DNA of 41,851 bases, from contig JAILJR010000223.1 of assembly GCA_024694565.1 (NCBI GenBank), positions 1 through 41,851 of the forward strand. Reading direction: 5' to 3'. Under the pieces are notes generated by a model. It did not search any database and was not told the DNA's origin. It saw only the letters and a program-made list of their open reading frames with translations. This DNA is from Butyrivibrio sp. (lineage in GTDB: Bacteria; Bacillota; Clostridia; Lachnospirales; Lachnospiraceae). Shown in pieces: positions 32,601 through 40,063 of this stretch. The first letter of the stretch is position 1, and the number at the start of each line of letters is the position of its first letter. Made by a program: the position numbers and the translations under genes.

Positions 32601-32794
32601 TTGATCGCACGTGTCAGCACGTGGCCGATGTGAGGCTTACCGTTAGCAGTGGGAGGACCGTCATAGAACATGTACATCTCGCCCTGGCTCCTGGTATCCA
32701 CACTTTTCCGGAAGATATCCTCTTTTTTCCAGAACTCTTCGATCTTTTTCTCTCTGCCGACAAAATTCATGTCAGTTTCGACTTTGTTATACAT
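29603..32794 (-). CDS. ileS: Isoleucyl-tRNA synthetase
   Basis: The enzyme charges tRNA-Ile. The 1063-residue chain has the class I motifs HIGH (55-58, in NGKPHIGHVL) and KMSKS (615-619). It also has zinc-type Cys pairs in the inserted region (YCPRCG 181-186, HCWRCS 411-416, CDDCG, CPKCGKKM) and an editing domain with AWTTTPWTLPSNIGL (221-235). The length, the lack of a C-terminal zinc finger and the NGKPHIGHVLTRAIKDMIPR pattern suggest the eukaryote-like type 2 IleRS rather than the roughly 930-residue type 1. AAAGGAGC precedes ATG 32794. Expression is preceded by an Ile T-box leader. Confidence 0.96.
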   Translation of the reverse strand: MYNKVETDMNFVGREKKIEEFWKKEDIFRKSVDTRSQGEMYMFYDGPPTANGKPHIGHVLTRAIKDMIPRYRTMKGYTVPRKAGWDTHGLPVELEVEKMLGLDGKEQIEEYGMEPFIKKCKESVWKYKGMWEDFSGTVGFWADMDHPYITYDDNFIESEWWALSEIWKKGLLYKGFKVVPYCPRCGTPLSSHEVAQGYKTLKERSAVVRFKVKDEDAYFLAWTTTPWTLPSNIGLCVNPDEKYVKVKAADGYIYYLAEALADTVLGRLAKEEGEKAYEVLETFVGTDLEYKEYEPLYQCAADETEKQHKKAFFIYCDNYVTMTDGTGIVHIAPAFGEDDARVGRKYDAPLVQMVDSEGRLKPETPFGGMRCKPTQKEMDEGAVSADPEVLKDLDKRGLLFGAPKMEHDYPHCWRCSTPLLYYARSSWFIKVTEVKDDLIRNNKEINWVPESIGKGRFGDWLENIQDWGISRDRYWGTPLNIWECDDCGHQLSVGSRKELAELSGDPSAETCELHRPYIDKYEITCPKCGKKMHRVKEVIDCWFDSGAMPFAQLHYPFENKELFEKQFPAEFISEAVDQTRGWFYSLHAEATLLFNKPAFKNVIVLGLVQDENGQKMSKSKGNAVDPFDALEKYGADAIRWYFYTNSAPWLPSRFSGDAVMEGQRKFLGTLWNTYAFFVLYANIDGFNAADYKLEMDKLTVMDKWLLSKLNSCVKAVDENLGNYRIPEAGKALDSFVDEMSNWYVRRSRERFWAKGMEQDKISAYMTLYTALVTVAKAAAPMVPFMTEEIYQNLVRNSFADAPESIHLCDFPVVDESIIDAKLEEDMEEVLDIVVLGRAARNAANIKNRQPIGQMYVKAEQTVGEFYTDIIREELNVKSVNFTDDVRDFTSYSFKPQLKTLGPKYGRNIGAIKAYLEKLDGNATMDELNANGSIKFSVNDVDVELVKEDLLIEIAQKEGFISQENWGITVVLDTNLSEELLNEGFVLEVISKVQTMRKDSGFEVMDHIKVSLNGNDKLAEIVKANEGSISTKVLANEIVYGSDVANAKEWDINGQKVTIGVEKI

Positions 32795-32814
32795 TTAAGC
32801 TCCTTTCTTTCTTG

Positions 32815-33082
32815 TAAAAAGAAAAGTCCCGCCCTTTGTAAAAAGGACGAGACCAATAATATACTCTCGCTGTACCACCCGTTTACACATACGCGCCGGA
32901 ATACCGGTTAAATACGCTTCCCTTTAACGGAGGGATTCCCGTCAGGATCTACTGCTGTTTCAACCCTGCAGCTCGGAAGTGATCTTCAACCAGTTACTAC
33001 TTGCACTGACTTGCACCAACCGTCAGCTCTCTGAAGCTTTCATCAACTGTCTACTGTCTTCGTCACAGCCTTTTTATTCAAC
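32815..33082 (-). ncRNA. T-box riboswitch leader (Ile) for ileS
   Basis: The minus-strand leader holds the T-box core GGGTGGTACAGCG (32880-32868). A terminator hairpin GTCTCGTCCTTT/AAAGGGCGGGAC (within 32853-32826) follows, ending in TTTTC and TTTTT. Upstream is a long stem I region with an AGTAGA-type bulge. The specifier candidate is ATC followed by A (within GAAGATCACTTC near 32990-32979), an Ile codon, matching the downstream gene. Uncharged tRNA-Ile would stabilise the antiterminator. Confidence 0.92.
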
Positions 33083-33091
33083 TAATTTTAA

Positions 33092-33120
33092 ATTTTACAA
33101 CTTTATGCTTATTCTGACAA
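33092..33120 (-). promoter_or_regulatory. Sigma-A-type promoter for the ileS leader
   Basis: On the minus strand TTGTCA (33120-33115), a 17-base spacer and TAAAAT (33097-33092) give a start near 33085, right at the 5' end of the T-box structure. The promoter begins 7 bases past the threonine-aldolase stop. Confidence 0.7.
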
Positions 33121-33127
33121 GATGGAT

Positions 33128-34225
33128 TTACAGGTACTTCATAAGCTCCTCCACATCCTCCCGGGTTGTAGCCCAATCGGTTGCAAGCCGGATCACCGTG
33201 TGATCGTCATCAATTTTCTCCCAGAAGCTGTATCCTGCATGCTCTGATAAGTCTCTTAGCTTTTCGTTGTCAACAATGATAAACTGCTGGTTTGTTGGAG
33301 AATTAAGGAAAAGGCGGTATCCCTTTTCGATAAGTCCCCTCTTAAGCAGCTCAGCCATATCAATGGCATTTTTACTTATCTTAAAATAGAGATCGTCAGT
33401 AAAAAGCGTATCAAACATAAGTCCAAGAAGCCAGCCTTTTGCAAGGAGAGCGCCATGCTGCTTGATCACAGGCACCGGATGATCTGTGGGGGCTTTTCGC
33501 GGGAACACCACAGCCTCTCCAAACAGAGCTCCTACCTTGGTTCCTCCTATGTAAAAGACATCTGTCAGCCTCGCGATATCTTTTATAGTGACATCTGTCC
33601 TGCTGCTCATCAGGCCATAGCCCAGTCTGGCACCGTCCAGAAACAGCGGCAGCTTCCATTTTCTACAGATTTCTGAAATGTCCGTAAGCTCCTTTTTTGT
33701 ATAAAGAGTTCCATACTCGGTTGGATGTGAGATATAAACCGCTCCCGGAAATACCATATGCTCATGATTGCCATCCCCGTAGAAATCCTCAAGATACTTT
33801 TCAAGAGCACCTGCCGAAAGCTTTCCTGCATCATCGCCCGGGAGCTGATTGTCATTTCCGGGAACGTCCCCGCCCAGGCTATAATCCTGCTCTTTAGGAA
33901 GTGGTGACACAGTAAGCACCTTGTGACCTGAAAACTCTATTGCTCCGGCCTCGTGGACCGCTATATGCCCTGTGGCAGCAGCAACTACTCCCTGATATGG
34001 CTTTAAAAGAATATCTATTACAATCTGATTTGTCTGGGTTCCTCCGGTCAGGAAAAAGACATCTGCGTCGGGGCAGCCACAGACCTTTTTAATCTTTTCC
34101 TTCGCCCTGTCACAGATTTCATCTGTTCCGTACCCTTCCATCTGGTTCATATTGTTTGAATTAAGAGCCCTGAGTATATCAGGATGTGCTCCCCTTGTAT
34201 AATCGCTGGCAAAAGAAATCTTCAT
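33128..34225 (-). CDS. ltaE: Low-specificity L-threonine aldolase family protein
   Basis: A PLP enzyme of the beta-eliminating lyase fold. Such aldolases split L-threonine or allo-threonine to glycine and acetaldehyde. Landmarks are SDYTRGAHPDILRAL, GYGTDE, FFLTGGTQTNQ, the cofactor-stacking DGARLGYGL (197-205) and Schiff-base Lys230 in YIGGTKVGALFGEA. The 365-residue length includes an unusual Gly/Asp-rich loop (about 112-135) absent from typical 340-residue members. Its ATG overlaps the stop of the upstream reductase gene by 4 bases. Exact substrate preference is not readable. Confidence 0.88.
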   Translation of the reverse strand: MKISFASDYTRGAHPDILRALNSNNMNQMEGYGTDEICDRAKEKIKKVCGCPDADVFFLTGGTQTNQIVIDILLKPYQGVVAAATGHIAVHEAGAIEFSGHKVLTVSPLPKEQDYSLGGDVPGNDNQLPGDDAGKLSAGALEKYLEDFYGDGNHEHMVFPGAVYISHPTEYGTLYTKKELTDISEICRKWKLPLFLDGARLGYGLMSSRTDVTIKDIARLTDVFYIGGTKVGALFGEAVVFPRKAPTDHPVPVIKQHGALLAKGWLLGLMFDTLFTDDLYFKISKNAIDMAELLKRGLIEKGYRLFLNSPTNQQFIIVDNEKLRDLSEHAGYSFWEKIDDDHTVIRLATDWATTREDVEELMKYL

Positions 34226-34704
34226 ATCACCCTGTTCTCCATATGTATTTCAGACAGATCCGTCACTTCTTCAAGTGCTTTTACAAACTCCTCCAGTCCT
34301 TTTCTGTCTTCATCATTAAACCTTGAAAGGCTTGGGCTGTCTATGTCGAGCACAGCAACAACGATGCCATCCCTGTGGATTGGAACAACAATCTCAGAGT
34401 TTGATGCACTGTCACACGCAATATGACCCGGAAACTGATGCACATCTTTTACCAGCTGCGTCTCATTTTCAAAGACAGCCGTTCCGCACACACCCTTTCC
34501 GACTTCAATCCGTATACAGGCCACCTTTCCCTGGAATGGGCCGAGCATCAGCGATCCCTTATTCATGATATAAAAGCCTGCCCAGTTAAGGTCCTCCATA
34601 TTGTCATACAGAAGCGCTGACGCATTTGAAAAAACAGGAATGTAATTCGGTTCGTCTCCTGCAAGTGACTTTATCTGTTTTGATAGTAAACTGTAGTCCG
34701 TCAT
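34222..34704 (-). CDS. msrC: Free methionine-(R)-sulfoxide reductase (GAF-type)
   Basis: This 160-residue GAF-domain enzyme reduces free Met-R-sulfoxide using thioredoxin. The three catalytic cysteines of the family are present: Cys63 (VACIRI), Cys73 (GKGVCGTA) and Cys97 (HIACDSASNSEIVVPI). LNWAGFYI and VLDIDSPSLSRFNDED complete the pattern. The length is normal. Its stop overlaps the threonine-aldolase start (ATGA), so the two form a translationally coupled operon linking oxidative repair of amino acids to amino-acid breakdown. Confidence 0.93.
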   Translation of the reverse strand: MTDYSLLSKQIKSLAGDEPNYIPVFSNASALLYDNMEDLNWAGFYIMNKGSLMLGPFQGKVACIRIEVGKGVCGTAVFENETQLVKDVHQFPGHIACDSASNSEIVVPIHRDGIVVAVLDIDSPSLSRFNDEDRKGLEEFVKALEEVTDLSEIHMENRVI

Positions 34705-34737
34705 CTCTCACCTCAGAATTCATTTACCGGTCTGTCA

Positions 34738-35907
34738 TCAATAGATTCCGCCAATACCGGTGTCATTGTCTATGGTATTCATGTTGTAAAGAATAAGCAC
34801 ATCCGAAATATCCTCATGCTCATTGATAAATTTTGAAGGTCCGCCCTTATAGTACCGTGTATCAAAAACGTATATTGTGTGGTAGTTTTCGATAAGGAAC
34901 GGTATCATGCTGTTTGCATAGCTGTCCTTGACAATGGCCAGAGCTCCGCTGTCAACATCATTGTTTGTAATAGTTATAAGCGGATGGATATTATTCAGAA
35001 AATATGAGTATTGATCCTTTTGCTTTAGATATTCACTGTTATATGGCGTGTCTGTCAGTTCAGAGGTGTCAGAATACTCAATCTCAAGCTTCCAGTCCGG
35101 ATGTTCAAATGAAATGATCTCATCACTTCCAAAGTAGGGATCATTAAGCTTTGAATAAATCGTCCCCTTAAAATCCAGTGAGACTACTGATCTTTTGTAA
35201 TCTGACAGCGGTATCTGTGTGATGCCCGCTTCCCTGCAGAATGCCCTGTAGCCCTCATAAGCTCCGGGCATCGTCCAGTGGTGGTCCGTGCGGTAAAAGA
35301 GTCTTTCATCCGGCATCCCGTCGCCGGCTTTATCAAGCAAGTCTACAGCATCTATGGTCAACAGGTCCTCATTGACAGAATCATAGATATGCTCTATTAC
35401 CTGCTTCTGTTTATGATCGTAGCCTGAATTTTCCGGAAGCCTTTCTGAATACACCTCAACTGCCGTAGGTACCAGCATGAGCATGCAGCGTGCATCTGAC
35501 ACATTTTCCGCAAGCTTGGAAAACTGCCGTATCTGCTTCTCAGTATTCTTGGGAACATCGTAGACTTCTATCAGAGAGCCATCTCTTGCAATATATACGC
35601 CATTTATCTCTTTCCTTCCGCTTAATCTCTCAGCCTCTGTCATAAAGCTTAAAAAAGCATCTCTCATGGGAAAATGATCGGCAAAATAGTTTTCAATCCC
35701 GCTGGTAAATGCCCCGCTCTTTATATTTTCCCAAGAAAACTCCGGTACCTTTGCAAGATATCTGTTCTCGTTCTCCGAAAAAGACTTTTTGTCTGCCGCT
35801 ATAAATGCTATCACAAAACCAAGAAGCAGTATGCTCACAAGATAAACGAGAACTCTGTCCGAAGATTCAGCCTTATTTAGTTTTTCTGTCTGCACATCCT
35901 TTTCCAT
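34738..35907 (-). CDS. DHHW-family membrane-anchored SGNH-like protein
   Basis: The 389-residue protein has one N-terminal membrane helix (about 18-37) and an extracellular AlgX/AlgJ-like domain. The DHHW motif is at 208-211 (YRTDHHWTMPGAYEGY), and the likely nucleophile block is KDSYANSM (Ser329). NRYLAKVPEFSWENI and YFADHFPMRDAF near the N-terminus are typical of the family. In alginate acetylation such proteins take an acetyl group passed across the membrane by the MBOAT partner. The MBOAT gene is 108 bases upstream, so the same partnership is inferred. The polymer modified is unknown. The ribosome binding site is weak. Confidence 0.88.
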   Translation of the reverse strand: MEKDVQTEKLNKAESSDRVLVYLVSILLLGFVIAFIAADKKSFSENENRYLAKVPEFSWENIKSGAFTSGIENYFADHFPMRDAFLSFMTEAERLSGRKEINGVYIARDGSLIEVYDVPKNTEKQIRQFSKLAENVSDARCMLMLVPTAVEVYSERLPENSGYDHKQKQVIEHIYDSVNEDLLTIDAVDLLDKAGDGMPDERLFYRTDHHWTMPGAYEGYRAFCREAGITQIPLSDYKRSVVSLDFKGTIYSKLNDPYFGSDEIISFEHPDWKLEIEYSDTSELTDTPYNSEYLKQKDQYSYFLNNIHPLITITNNDVDSGALAIVKDSYANSMIPFLIENYHTIYVFDTRYYKGGPSKFINEHEDISDVLILYNMNTIDNDTGIGGIY

Positions 35908-36015
35908 TCCAAAGTTACCTTAATCTGTCATCTCTTGCCGATAGCCTCATCGGCTTCTTCTGCCATGCATCCAAAAACCGGGTGGATCTGTTACAGGTAT
36001 TTATTTGCCGGTGTA

Positions 36016-37425
36016 CTAAAACCTGAAATAAAGAAACGGATTGTAGGTATCTCTGACAAGGCTTGCCATTGCCAGAAGGAAAAGCCCTGCCATCGCAAAC
36101 GCCCCTATACCTTTTACAGTCTTTTTAATCAGATTATTTCTGCCCTCAAGCATTTTTAAAAATCCGGGATATACCGGAAATGACAGGATAACAGCTGCCA
36201 CCAAAAACGGCAGGTAATTTCCCGTATACCATAAGAATTCTTTTCCAAAAAATGCATTGCCGGGGATTCCAACAAGCTTAGCAAAATACCTTCCCATTTC
36301 TCCAAGGTCATCAAAAGTGAATATCCCGAATCCAAATATTACTATAATGATCGTGTATAAATGCTGTATAAATACCGGTAGCTTCTCAAGCTTCTTTCCC
36401 CATATGAATTTCTCAAGAGTAAGGAGCGTTCCATGGTAGAGTCCCCACATCACGAAGTTCCAGGATGCCCCATGCCACAGCCCTGTCAGAAACCACACAA
36501 CAAATACATTCCTAAGGTGCTTTACCCTGCCGTTTCGGTTTCCTCCCAGCGGGATATATACATAGTCCCTGAACCAGGTAGAAAGTGAGATATGCCAGCG
36601 ACGCCAGAAATCTGTAAGGGTAACAGCACTTAAGGGATAGACAAAGTTTTCCGGAAAGTGAAAACCAAGCATCTGTCCCAGCCCTATGGCCATATCACTG
36701 TATGCACTGAAATCAAAATATAGCTGCAATGTAAAACACAAAAGCCCAAGCCACGCAGTCACAACTGAAATATCACCGGCAGTCCTTATTGCATCAAAAA
36801 GAGATCCTATCTGATTGGCGATAAGAACCTTTCGCAGTATGCCGATTATAAATCGCTTCATTCCATTGACAAAGCCGTCTTCATTTATCGTTCTTGTGTG
36901 CAGCTCCTTCTGCACCACTGAAAAACGCACTATCGGTCCTGCGATAAGCTGAGGAAACATGGATACATATGTGAGGTAATCAAAATAGTTGTGCTCGGCC
37001 TTTATCTTACCCCTGTAAACATCTATAGAATAGCTGATCGTCTGAAATGTATAGAAGCTGATTCCCACCGGAAGAGCCACATGCGGAAATTCAACATCCA
37101 GAGGAGTCAGACTGTTCCAGATTCCCACCGCAAAATCTGCGTATTTGAAATATGCCAGTAACGAAAGGTTTATTGCAAGTGCAATTATCAGGAACAATTT
37201 CTTTTTGCCAGGCTCGCCGCTGTATTTCTCCTGCAAAATGCCATCACAATAGTCAACAAAAGACGACAGCAGCATGAGCAGAATATATACCGGCTCACCC
37301 CAGGCATAAAAAACAAGACTAAAGATAAGCAGGACGAAATTTTTCGCCCTGCCGGGAATCAGATAATACAGGATTAAAAATACCGGTAGAAAAAATACCA
37401 GAAATGACAGACTGCTAAATACCAT
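36016..37425 (-). CDS. MBOAT-family membrane O-acyltransferase (AlgI/DltB-like)
   Basis: A polytopic membrane protein of 469 residues with about ten hydrophobic segments. Family marks are FWRRWHISLSTWFRDYVYIP (273-292), the following PLGGNR, and the catalytic histidine His318 in LTGLWHGASWNFVMWGLYHG. GISFYTFQTISYSIDVYRG is also typical. It would carry an acyl (usually acetyl) group across the membrane for an extracytoplasmic acceptor. The DUF4358 lipoprotein gene is 10 bases upstream and the DHHW gene follows, so they form one operon. The acyl donor and glycan target cannot be named from sequence. Confidence 0.94.
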   Translation of the reverse strand: MVFSSLSFLVFFLPVFLILYYLIPGRAKNFVLLIFSLVFYAWGEPVYILLMLLSSFVDYCDGILQEKYSGEPGKKKLFLIIALAINLSLLAYFKYADFAVGIWNSLTPLDVEFPHVALPVGISFYTFQTISYSIDVYRGKIKAEHNYFDYLTYVSMFPQLIAGPIVRFSVVQKELHTRTINEDGFVNGMKRFIIGILRKVLIANQIGSLFDAIRTAGDISVVTAWLGLLCFTLQLYFDFSAYSDMAIGLGQMLGFHFPENFVYPLSAVTLTDFWRRWHISLSTWFRDYVYIPLGGNRNGRVKHLRNVFVVWFLTGLWHGASWNFVMWGLYHGTLLTLEKFIWGKKLEKLPVFIQHLYTIIIVIFGFGIFTFDDLGEMGRYFAKLVGIPGNAFFGKEFLWYTGNYLPFLVAAVILSFPVYPGFLKMLEGRNNLIKKTVKGIGAFAMAGLFLLAMASLVRDTYNPFLYFRF

Positions 37426-37435
37426 AGATTACTTC

Positions 37436-38074
37436 TCACCGTCCTAAAAGACCATTTTCAATGATTTCTTCAATGCCCTTTGCATCAGGAGAAATAACAA
37501 GATACAGGGTATTTGCATTCTTATTTATACGGGCAGCTTTGATAATGTCTGCCTGATCCGGAAGATAGTCAAGCATTTCCGGGGAATTCATCTGCTCAAG
37601 TACAGCATTCAGCTTTTTCTCAACATCAGACAGGTCCTTCTCATCTGCCACAGTAAGAATGATCACCCTGTCAGCATGGACCTCATCTGCCTCTGCAAAT
37701 ACATAATCAGACAGCTTTGCTGCATCAATACCGTAATAATTCATGAGCCACTCATCATCAGCCTCATACATTTCAGGCAGCTCATAAGAAGACTTTATCT
37801 TTTCATATATCGCAGCAGCCTTTAACGGCTCTGCTTCCCCTTTTTCCGCTGTCGCTGTCTCTTGCGCAGCCGTCTCTTTTGTTACTGTTGTTTCTTTTGT
37901 CTCTGTTGTTTCCGCTGTTTCTTTTGTCTCTGTAGCCTCTTTTGTTTCTGCTGCTCCTTCAGTAACTTTTTCTGTGCCTGATTGTCCTGAAGGCTCTGCT
38001 TTTCCTCCACAACCTGACAAAAGTACCGCTGCCAAAACAACAGCCGAAATAAACTTAGCTCCGATCTTTTTCAT
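37436..38074 (-). CDS. DUF4358-family lipoprotein
   Basis: The 212-residue protein has a lipobox (AVLLSGC, Cys22), then a Thr/Glu/Lys repeat linker (about 35-80; repeated TKET/TTETKE units). The C-terminal DUF4358-like domain (about 85-205) contains YEKIKSSYELPEMYEADDEW, DYVFAEADEVHADRVIILTV and LYLVISPDA. Function unknown. The family often sits beside MBOAT and DHHW genes in Clostridia, which suggests a helper role in surface O-acylation. GGAGGAGG lies about 6 bases before the ATG. Confidence 0.85.
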   Translation of the reverse strand: MKKIGAKFISAVVLAAVLLSGCGGKAEPSGQSGTEKVTEGAAETKEATETKETAETTETKETTVTKETAAQETATAEKGEAEPLKAAAIYEKIKSSYELPEMYEADDEWLMNYYGIDAAKLSDYVFAEADEVHADRVIILTVADEKDLSDVEKKLNAVLEQMNSPEMLDYLPDQADIIKAARINKNANTLYLVISPDAKGIEEIIENGLLGR

Positions 38075-38201
38075 AACATCCTCCTCCGGTCCCGGGAATG
38101 TACCGCTTGTTTGGCTTCCTTAGGACACTTTTTTCCTTCGTTTCTATTGTTCCGTCCTCACGCACAATAAAAATGATTTCTGCAAAGTGACGACTAATCC
38201 A

Positions 38202-38230
38202 ATTTTTTACAATTTACACCTCTTTGTCAA
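38202..38230 (-). promoter_or_regulatory. Possible promoter for the DUF4358-MBOAT-DHHW operon
   Basis: A perfect TTGACA (38230-38225 on the minus strand) is followed after 17 bases by a poor AAAAAT (38207-38202). It would give a leader of about 120 bases. Confidence 0.35.
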
Positions 38231-38268
38231 TAAGAGCCGCATTGCCATCAGTCGTATATGCTTGGGAT

Positions 38269-39825
38269 TTACTGCACCGCCTGTGCCGTTTCCGCAGCAG
38301 AGCCCTTTATCCCCAATCTGTCAGCTGCATATTTCTTTAAGACATCTGCCCAGACCTCATATGCCTTATTGCTCTCATGCAAAAAGCCATCACTGCAGTA
38401 CTGCGGCAAAAGGTTCCCCTCTCCGTCGGAGAGCGGATTAGCTATATCCACAAATCCCCAGCCGTTTTGATCTGCCAGTGCCTTCGCAGATCTGTTAAAT
38501 TCTGCAAGATTAGCATTGTTAAGCTTCCCCTTGCCCTTATCCTTAAGTGTATAGGTGGCACTGATGATAGTTATATCTATATCAGGAGAGTACTCTTTGA
38601 TCTTCTCAACAAGCTGTGCGTACAATGACATTGACTCATCAAGATTGTAAACCACATCATTAATACCAAAGAAAAGAAACGCCTTTTTTGCTCCCATCAT
38701 CTGTATAGATTCCCATATAGGATGCTGTTCGCCCTGATAAAGAGGGTGCACACTCTTACTGCTCACCTCCCAGAAGGAGTTGTGAAGCGAGAGTGAACCC
38801 GCTGCCAGAAATGACAGCTTTGACAGCATTGGATCCGTGCTCTTCTTTGAATAATTCCTAAAGCCCAGCATTACAGAATCTCCTGCAAAAACTGTTCCAT
38901 CATAAAAGGCACAGATCTGAGCCATCTGTTCATCTGAATATACTTCATCCTGACAAGGCGTCTTTGCACTGCCGGAACCGGCATTTTCATCTGCTGCCGC
39001 CTGACCCTCAGATACTGCCGCTGAGGCAGCCTCTGCATCTTTAGAGTCTTCCGGTGTTTTCTGGTCTTCCTGAGGCTTTGATTCTGCTGCCTGCTTTGGA
39101 TCTTCTGAAGTGCTCTGCTCTGACGACTTAGCTTCTTCGACAGTTCCTGTTCCGGATGGCTTTGTCTCATCGGCAGCTGCTAAAGCCACTGTCACTGAGC
39201 CTGCTTCTGTCACCTGCTCCGTCACCGGCTGCCCATCTGCTACTGCCTGTTCGGATGCCATAGATCCGCCTGCAGCTTTCTGTTCTGTTGCTATAGATCC
39301 GTTTGCGGCTTTCTGTTCTGATCCTATCTCTCCGCCTGAAGCTGCCTGATCTGACACCGGCGACGTCTTCTGACCGGAAAGAATCTCTTGCCCTCCGGTA
39401 TTTTGCCCGTCTTTCATTGCCGCATCTTCTTTGGCCGTAAGACCTTCGCCACTTTCTTTACCGGCTTGCATACTGCTGTCATTTTCCCCGGCTTCCACTG
39501 CATTGTCCCTGCTGAGGTACCCATAGTCATAGCCTTTGCTGATCCCGGAAGAAATTGTCATCTCATTCTTCATCAGGACATAGGAATTCTCTGCTTCAAC
39601 AGTATCTGAAGGCTTAAAAACATAATCACTGTTTGTTTCTATGCCATCAGCCGAATAATCTCCACTTTCAGATGCTCCACCGGTTTCATTCCCGGCTACT
39701 TGCGCTTTTTCTGAATTGATGATCCTGGCAGGATATACCTCCTGCTGCCCGGTAGATGCACATCCGCATACAGCGATTGCCATGCCTAAAGAAATAATTA
39801 TACTCCTGCCTCGTCCGCTTGTCAT
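38269..39825 (-). CDS. SGNH/GDSL-hydrolase lipoprotein with long linker
   Basis: A 518-residue protein with an N-terminal lipobox-like AVCGCAS (Cys22). A long low-complexity arm follows (about 45-295, rich in Ser, Ala, Gln, Glu and Lys; repeated EQKAANGS/EQKAAGGS-like units). The SGNH domain (about 310-505) has nucleophile Ser317 in FAGDSVMLGF, the Asn block in FFGINDV (385-391) and the D-x-x-x-H pair Asp479/His483 in SDGFLH. It could add or remove an ester on a surface glycan. It lies upstream of the DUF4358-MBOAT-DHHW genes on the same strand, 194 bases away. AAGGGG is 8 bases before the ATG. Confidence 0.88.
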   Translation of the reverse strand: MTSGRGRSIIISLGMAIAVCGCASTGQQEVYPARIINSEKAQVAGNETGGASESGDYSADGIETNSDYVFKPSDTVEAENSYVLMKNEMTISSGISKGYDYGYLSRDNAVEAGENDSSMQAGKESGEGLTAKEDAAMKDGQNTGGQEILSGQKTSPVSDQAASGGEIGSEQKAANGSIATEQKAAGGSMASEQAVADGQPVTEQVTEAGSVTVALAAADETKPSGTGTVEEAKSSEQSTSEDPKQAAESKPQEDQKTPEDSKDAEAASAAVSEGQAAADENAGSGSAKTPCQDEVYSDEQMAQICAFYDGTVFAGDSVMLGFRNYSKKSTDPMLSKLSFLAAGSLSLHNSFWEVSSKSVHPLYQGEQHPIWESIQMMGAKKAFLFFGINDVVYNLDESMSLYAQLVEKIKEYSPDIDITIISATYTLKDKGKGKLNNANLAEFNRSAKALADQNGWGFVDIANPLSDGEGNLLPQYCSDGFLHESNKAYEVWADVLKKYAADRLGIKGSAAETAQAVQ

Positions 39826-39846
39826 CGAAATAACCCCTTACTATTT

Positions 39847-39867
39847 AGAGAACTGCATAAGTTCTCT
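39847..39867 (-). promoter_or_regulatory. Hairpin in the 5' leader of the SGNH gene
   Basis: AGAGAACT (39847-39854) pairs perfectly with AGTTCTCT (39860-39867) around a 5-base loop. It sits just upstream of the AAGGGG ribosome binding site. It could protect the RNA end or influence initiation. No T-run follows. Confidence 0.45.
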
Positions 39868-39965
39868 GTTCAAAACCTTCTTGTCATATTATGTTGAGAA
39901 ACCACATTATTAGTTTACTCCAAATTATGTGAGTTGGCGAGAACATCCTCCGGGCAAACATACGT

Positions 39966-40011
39966 TAAAAATCAGTGGTCAGCAATGTCAAGACAGGCTT
40001 ACCACTGATTT
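39966..40011 (-). terminator. Intrinsic terminator after rlmI
   Basis: AAATCAGTGGT (39969-39979) pairs with ACCACTGATTT (40001-40011), an 11-bp perfect stem with a 21-base loop. On the minus strand it runs into TTTTT. It lies about 50 bases past the rlmI stop. Confidence 0.75.
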
Positions 40012-40063
40012 GTTACAGACATAAATTTCGACAGCCCCCGAATGTCAGACAAATGCAAAAATT

